NCBI RefSeq assembly: GCF_046630445.1
Contig: NC_092342.1
Span: 84,513,001 to 84,577,000, forward strand
Direction of reading: 5' to 3'
DNA: 64,000 bases
Origin: Rutidosis leptorrhynchoides
Taxonomy: Eukaryota > Streptophyta > Magnoliopsida > Asterales > Asteraceae
Positions within the stretch are counted from its first letter, which is position 1; the number at the start of each line of letters is the position of its first letter. Below are positions 59,165-64,000 of this stretch, piece after piece. The translations under genes and the position numbers were made by a program. Under the pieces are notes generated by a model. That model was not told the DNA's origin. It made no database searches and saw only the letters and a program-made list of their open reading frames with translations.

Positions 59165-61252
59165 ATGTTTGTAGTTTATCTTATATAGAAAACAGGGTAA
59201 AACAGCGCACTTTCAAAGACTGACATTAAGTTCAGCAAAAGCTACTAATTTTGACGACAAGACGCAAAATATCAAATGTGATATAAAATAATATGTTGCA
59301 AACTCGGTATTTTTAATCACTTTTCTATACTAATCACCCTCATGAATTTATAATTATAGTCTGATTTTATGCAAATGAGGGCATTGCATGATCTCAAGTG
59401 TGGGGAAGGGTTATAAATTCTCTCGAGTTTACACTTAGTTTAATTGCCAAATTTTGTGAAAATTTGAAAAAATTTTAACTAAATGAATTCAAAATCATGT
59501 TTATACATATTTATGAACAATAAAACGAGGTGTTAATGCCGAAATTATTGTTACCACGGAGAGAACATAAATGGAGAAACAACCCAAAATGCTAGAATTC
59601 ATTTAAAATGGAATAGAGGAGAATAAAAAGGCAAAGAAAAATATAAATAAAAGCTAAGTGTGGGAAGAATTTACCAAGTTATTCAAAACACATATCATAT
59701 ATGTTTGTACAAGATTATTACAGGTACTTTTGTTTTAGACGATTTTAATCAGTTTTACCTAATTTACTGTAATATATTTGAAAGAATAGATGGATCTACA
59801 CGATGAATCAATTCCATCATTAAAAGGAAGTAAAGTCTTTCGAAAAAGACACGCGCTTCTTGATTTAGGTCAAGAAGTTGTCGTCCAGACCAGCTGTAGG
59901 TTGACGAAAAATCTAGAAAAGTCATCTCTAAAATCAGCAGGAAATCCACGGACCTCAGCATCAAACAGGGTCACCAAGTGGTCAGACTTATCCTAACCAT
60001 GAAAAGATCTGTCTCGTAAAATGGGGAGGGCACCGTGGAAATTAGCTTGATAAGACTAATGAATCAGACCCCCAGAAAGGATAATCTCCTTAAAGATTAA
60101 AAATCAGCTTCGAAACCTGATATTACTCAATCCTTGAGATTGACTTTAAAGATTGAGAATTACAAACTCATGGAATTCAATGATATCTAAACTCGAGCTT
60201 GAACGAGAAAATATTTTGATCAAAATTAAAACCGATTTATTTTCTGAAAACCCATTTTCAATGCGTTCATTACCATTGAACGTAAAATCCTAGGAATTCA
60301 CCTGGAATTCATTAGGTCACCTGAACCAAATCGGGTGTCAACCGTAAGAACGGTGGTTGCATAGCATGGTCGAAGACAGGACCTTGTGCCAGACTGAAAA
60401 ACTATAGGGTGATATTTACTATTGCTCCTACAAAGGATAGTAATTGCATCCGACACGATATAGACCATAATTAAAAGCATGTCACGGGACATTGCCTTAA
60501 CAGTTGCTTGTTCAACGCTTTCCTTTACAACTGGACGGTAGTTTACCAAAAGGTAATATACGGAGCAAGTAAACTGGACGTGTTGCTTTCCCAATACAAG
60601 GTTAGCAAGTGGGTGACACAAAACCGCAAGTTTTGAACTAAAATTTTAAAATATGAAACCCACACAACCCACAAAAACATTTTGCAAACACTAGTGAAGG
60701 GTTATTCCGGAAAACTTATCTAGGGTAAAAGCTAGAATGAATTTTCAAAAGATCAAATGTTTTCATAAAGATCCAATTTTCTTAAAGGATCTAAATTTTT
60801 ATAGTCATGTGGGACTGTAAACCACATCGTTACTATCATTGTTTATACCGCTGTATCAAAATCACTGATGTATAAAGTGTGAGAATAAAAAAAAAGTGAT
60901 TCGAGTGAAGTGTGATTTTATTTCAAGTTATGTATTGCTTGAGGACAAGCAACGCTCAAGTGTGGGGATATTTGATAGTGCTCCAAATGAACATATATTT
61001 AGGCAAAATATCCTTCCAATATGTAAAGCTTTTAGTTGCAATTGTTCTATTTTTATGTAATATTCGTTTAAATAAATAAGTGCGAAGGCAAAAGAAGAAA
61101 ACGACGATTTGAAGAAGCAAATGACCAAAAAGCTCAAATGTACAAGATATGATTCAAGTGGTTCAATTTATTGATGAGAAACGTCCAAAAATGATAAGAG
61201 TATAAGCCACAAAACGCAAAGTACAAGATATGAAATAGTACGCAAGGACGTT
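58061..61252 (+). repeat. A': 3.2 kb duplicate of element A interior and LTR start
   Basis: It repeats 39680-42881 with scattered differences: the protease tail, 3' non-coding region with AT run (59100-59152), internal hairpin/PPT (about 59370-59410), conserved block with hairpin at 60341-60354, terminal PPT, and LTR start (60973-61252). It ends at the same ACGTT. The left junction holds about 14 bases (CAAAACCGTTGAAT) copied from about 60 bases downstream. Confidence 0.85.
58072..58557 (+). pseudogene. A' protease tail fragment
   Basis: The open frame begins inside the protease C-terminus (MTLSDDEKSITF) and covers the spacer and the KLIKRIRDARTKGNF..LSPKEKAKLVEF tail, ending at TAA. It differs from 39678-40163 by a few substitutions. 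The N-terminal part, including the active site, is absent because the duplication starts here. Confidence 0.75.
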
Positions 61253-63198
61253 TGATGTTATGCGAGGGGTATATGAAATAGTATTAATTTTACTACGAAA
61301 TACTATTAAATACGATACAATTTTACACAAGATATTTATTTATTTATAGAATGGATATACCTAAACCTTGCTACAACACTTATAGGCAGTGTACCTAATC
61401 GTACAGTAGTGTAATTTTTAGTAAGTCCGGTTCGTTCCACAGGGATCTTTTAAACAAGCTTAACGCTATATTTTTAAAACTATATTTGTACAAATACAAA
61501 AATATATATAAGTAGTATTATTATTATAAAAGGGGGGTTTTTACCGTTTAGTGACCGGTTTGTCGATTATAAAACTTAAGTAGCAGTTAAAACCTAATGT
61601 AAAATATTAAAAATAAAAGATTTAATTTAAAGCGTAAAGTAAATAACGATAATGAAATTGCGATAAATAAAAGTGCGATAATTAAAAAGTACGATAATTA
61701 AAAGTGTAATTAAATACAATGACAATAAATAAAAGTGCGATAATTAAAAGTGCAATTAAATATGAAATAAAGGAATTATGCTTATTTAAACTTCCATAAT
61801 CATGATGTTTGACGTGTTGATTTTTAGTTTATTCCCATGGGTTAATTGTTCTTTGTCCTGGATTATTCAATATGTCCATACGGAATTTGTCCATAATAGT
61901 CCATCAGTCATAATCATAAAATGCGGAAGTCTTCGTCAAATTATTCTTATTCCCGAAGTCAAATATTCCAACTAATTGGGGATTCGAATTGTAACAAGGT
62001 CTTAATACTTTGTTTAATGAATACACCAGGTGATCGACTGCGTGTAAACCAAGGTTTTACTACTTTGTTAACAATTACACCAATTACCCTTGAATGTAAT
62101 CCACCCCTGTTTCAACAAGTCTATTAACTATTAATCCAGTTCCGTGTCCGGTAAAATGAACAATTATTGGTATTTATAGATATCCTGCCCACCGTACCCA
62201 GTCAAGCGTATATGGTTATATATAAATACGTCAAATTATAAGTCTATATATTAAATTAACGAGGTATCATTTAGTTAATATAAAGCCCATTAATAGTCCA
62301 TAGTCTAATTTCTACAAGTGTCGTTCTTTTATCCAAACTCCAATTATGGTACAAAGCCCAATTACCCAATTTTAATATTTAGCCCAACATCATAATTACT
62401 TCGGCATTAAATAAGCATAATAATAACTTAGCTACGAGACATTAATTTAAAAATAACATTAACCATAACTTACAGTGATTAAAAATAGCGTAGCGTTACA
62501 CGGACAGAATTTCGACTTACACCCTTATAACATTCGCTATCATACCCTTATTATTAGAATTTAAAATTAAAATTAAAATATAATATATATATATATATAT
62601 ATACGTGAGTGAGATAGAGAGATAGGATGATATATCAGTCGACCAGAGCATGCTTTTATAGGAATGTGGCCTGGTATTATTCACCATGCGATCGCATGGC
62701 TTTATAACTACCAGGCCATGCGATCGCATGGCCTTCTTTTCCAGCTCACATGAGCTTGTTTCTTCTGCCAACGGTTTTTAAATATAATATATAATATATA
62801 AATAATTTTAAGAATTATTTAAATATTATATTATATTTATGTGCATAGTTGACTTATAATTTTTAGTCCGTTGCGTCGAGCGTTGAGAGTTGACTTTGGT
62901 CCCAGTTCCGGATTTTCGAGCGTCCTTTCGTACAATTTAATATCTTGTATTTTGCGTTTAGCGTCTTGTACTCATGTAATTTTGAGACGTTTCTCATCAA
63001 TAATTTGAACCACTTTGATTGTACTTTGTACTTTTGAGCTTTTTGGTCGTTTGCGTCTTCAATTCGTCGAATTTGTCTTTTGTCTTCACCTTTTATTATT
63101 TAAACGAATATCACTTGTAAATCGAACAATTGCAACTAAAAGCTTGTCTTTCTTGAGGGATAATGCTATGAAATATATGTTCGTTTTTAGCATTATCA
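61253..63198 (-). repeat. B 5' LTR, standing alone
   Basis: It is 1946 bp, nearly identical to 42882-44826, with ACGTT on both sides (61248-61252, 63199-63203). Locally it looks like a solo LTR in an A LTR. The duplication model explains it as B's 5' LTR. Palindromes are at 62684-62699 and 62713-62734. Confidence 0.92.
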
Positions 63199-64000
63199 AC
63201 GTTCGAAAATCCGGAACCGGGACCAGAGTTAACTCTCAACGCGCGACGCAACGGAGCTAAAATTACAAGTCAACTATGCACATAAATATAATATAATATA
63301 TCAATAATTCTTAAAATTATATATATTATATTATATAATAAAACGTCAGCAAAACTAGAAAACGAAAGTAGGTGGCCTGATCCAGCTGGCCATGCGATCG
63401 CATGGCCAGGAAGACCATTCTTCATGCGATCGCATGAAGCCAGAAAACTGGTCAGGTCCTATAAATTCAGCATTTTTCGACGAGTAAAACACATCTTTTT
63501 CTCTTCTCTTCATCTGTAACATAAATATATATATTTATAATTTTAATTTTAATTTAAGTTTAATAATATTTGGGTTATTGTAAGAAATGTTTTACGGGTT
63601 TTAAGTCGGAACTCTGTCCGGGTAACTCTACGCGATAAATAAACACTGTAAGCTATGTTCTTCCTTTTTAAATTAATGTCTCGTAACTAAGTTATTATTA
63701 TGCTTATTTAAGCCAAAGTAATCGTGATGTTGGACTAAAAATTAAGATTGGGTTATTAGATTTTGTACCATAATTAAGGTTTGGACAAAAGACCGACACT
63801 TGTGGACATTGGACTATTGACTATTAATAGATAGGGGTATTGTCTAATCGAATGACAACTCATTAGAACCTGTCGAACCTATCTTCAAATTAGTTAATCT
63901 AATAATTATTAAAATGATTATGTATGTTCTATTTAGTGACGTTTATACGACATCTTTTACGATCATTTAATAAATTATTCGGATTGGGTAATTGATTATT
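63199..64000 (+). repeat. A 3' LTR, continuation after B
   Basis: After ACGTT the sequence continues exactly where 42881 left off, matching 34988-35810 of the 5' LTR. The palindromes recur at 63386-63409 and 63420-63439. A shorter AT run accounts for the length difference. The LTR runs off the window. Confidence 0.92.

Larger units (their letters stand above)
42882..63198 (-). mobile_element. B: Athila-like element with extra domains, rearranged at its 5' side
   Basis: ACGTT flanks the unit at 42877-42881 and 63199-63203. On the minus strand the 5' LTR is 61253-63198, the interior is 44827 to about 58060, and the 3' LTR is 42882-44826. Between the 5' LTR and the interior, the primer site and part of the leader are missing. 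They are replaced by a copy of element A sequence (58061-61252). The gag-pol region carries at least six stops and four frameshifts. Confidence 0.85.
34708..64000 (+). mobile_element. A: Athila-like non-autonomous element with element B nested in its 3' LTR
   Basis: The parts are the 5' LTR 34708-36638, a tRNA-Asp-type primer site, decayed gag and protease, a long 3' non-coding region, a PPT and a 3' LTR. The 3' LTR starts at 42602, is interrupted at 42881, and resumes at 63204 past the window end. There is no RT, RNase H or integrase. It inserted into C3; the left flank GTTTC (34703-34707) should be the target repeat, but the right copy is outside. Confidence 0.85.

Noticed and set aside
61253..63198. 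Independent solo LTR insertion
   Set aside because: It looks perfect locally, but the identical site and ACGTT at 42877-42881, plus duplicated A flank, make duplication within B far more likely.

Overview
This window is plant nuclear heterochromatin built almost entirely from nested LTR retrotransposons. I see no convincing host gene, tRNA, rRNA or CRISPR array. Ty3/gypsy elements of two lineages make up the layers. The Athila/Tat-like lineage has a tRNA-Asp-type primer site and a PPT of the form CTCAAGTGTGGGG. The Tekay/Del-like chromovirus lineage has an iMet primer site and a chromodomain. Codon style and family mix suggest a eudicot with a large genome, plausibly Asteraceae; that is inference from remembered family resemblance only.

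Layout, left to right. E1 (1-12586, +) is a young Athila-like element, missing only the left part of its 5' LTR. It has gag-pol (373-5911, two lesions), an intron-containing third ORF (6492-8801) and a 3' LTR at 11069-12586. E1 sits inside the integrase C-terminus of a Tekay-like element, T0, whose remaining pol end and 3.46 kb LTR occupy 12587-16513. T0 itself sits in an older C-family LTR (16514-18616, -). An Athila-like LTR 'D' follows (18617-18817 and 30659-31210), split by a complete non-autonomous element C (18818-30658, -, TSD TCGGA, LTRs about 3.7 kb, no pol). A truncated second D LTR (31211-32099) abuts the interior of another C-family element, C3 (32100-34707).

From 34708 to the window end lies element A (+), an Athila-like non-autonomous element with only gag and a protease-like domain. 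Its 3' LTR is interrupted by element B (-, TSD ACGTT). B carries gag, protease, RT, RNase H and integrase, all decayed. It then carries a second protease-like domain fused behind integrase, a 138-codon zinc-knuckle ORF, and an intron-containing Athila-type third ORF. Between B's interior and its 5' LTR lies a 3.2 kb copy of A (58061-61252), so B's right LTR (61253-63198) looks like a solo LTR with the same ACGTT repeats.

The autonomous-type elements (E1, B) would supply gag, RT and integrase, and A and C look like parasites that keep only cis signals plus some gag/protease. Several non-coding structures recur across E1, A and B: GC-rich palindrome arrays in both the LTR promoter and the internal promoter of the third ORF; a hairpin followed by a PPT at both an internal and a terminal site; a 3' non-coding hairpin ACCGT-N4-ACGGT; and a covarying U5 hairpin. 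These are the most interesting signals here.
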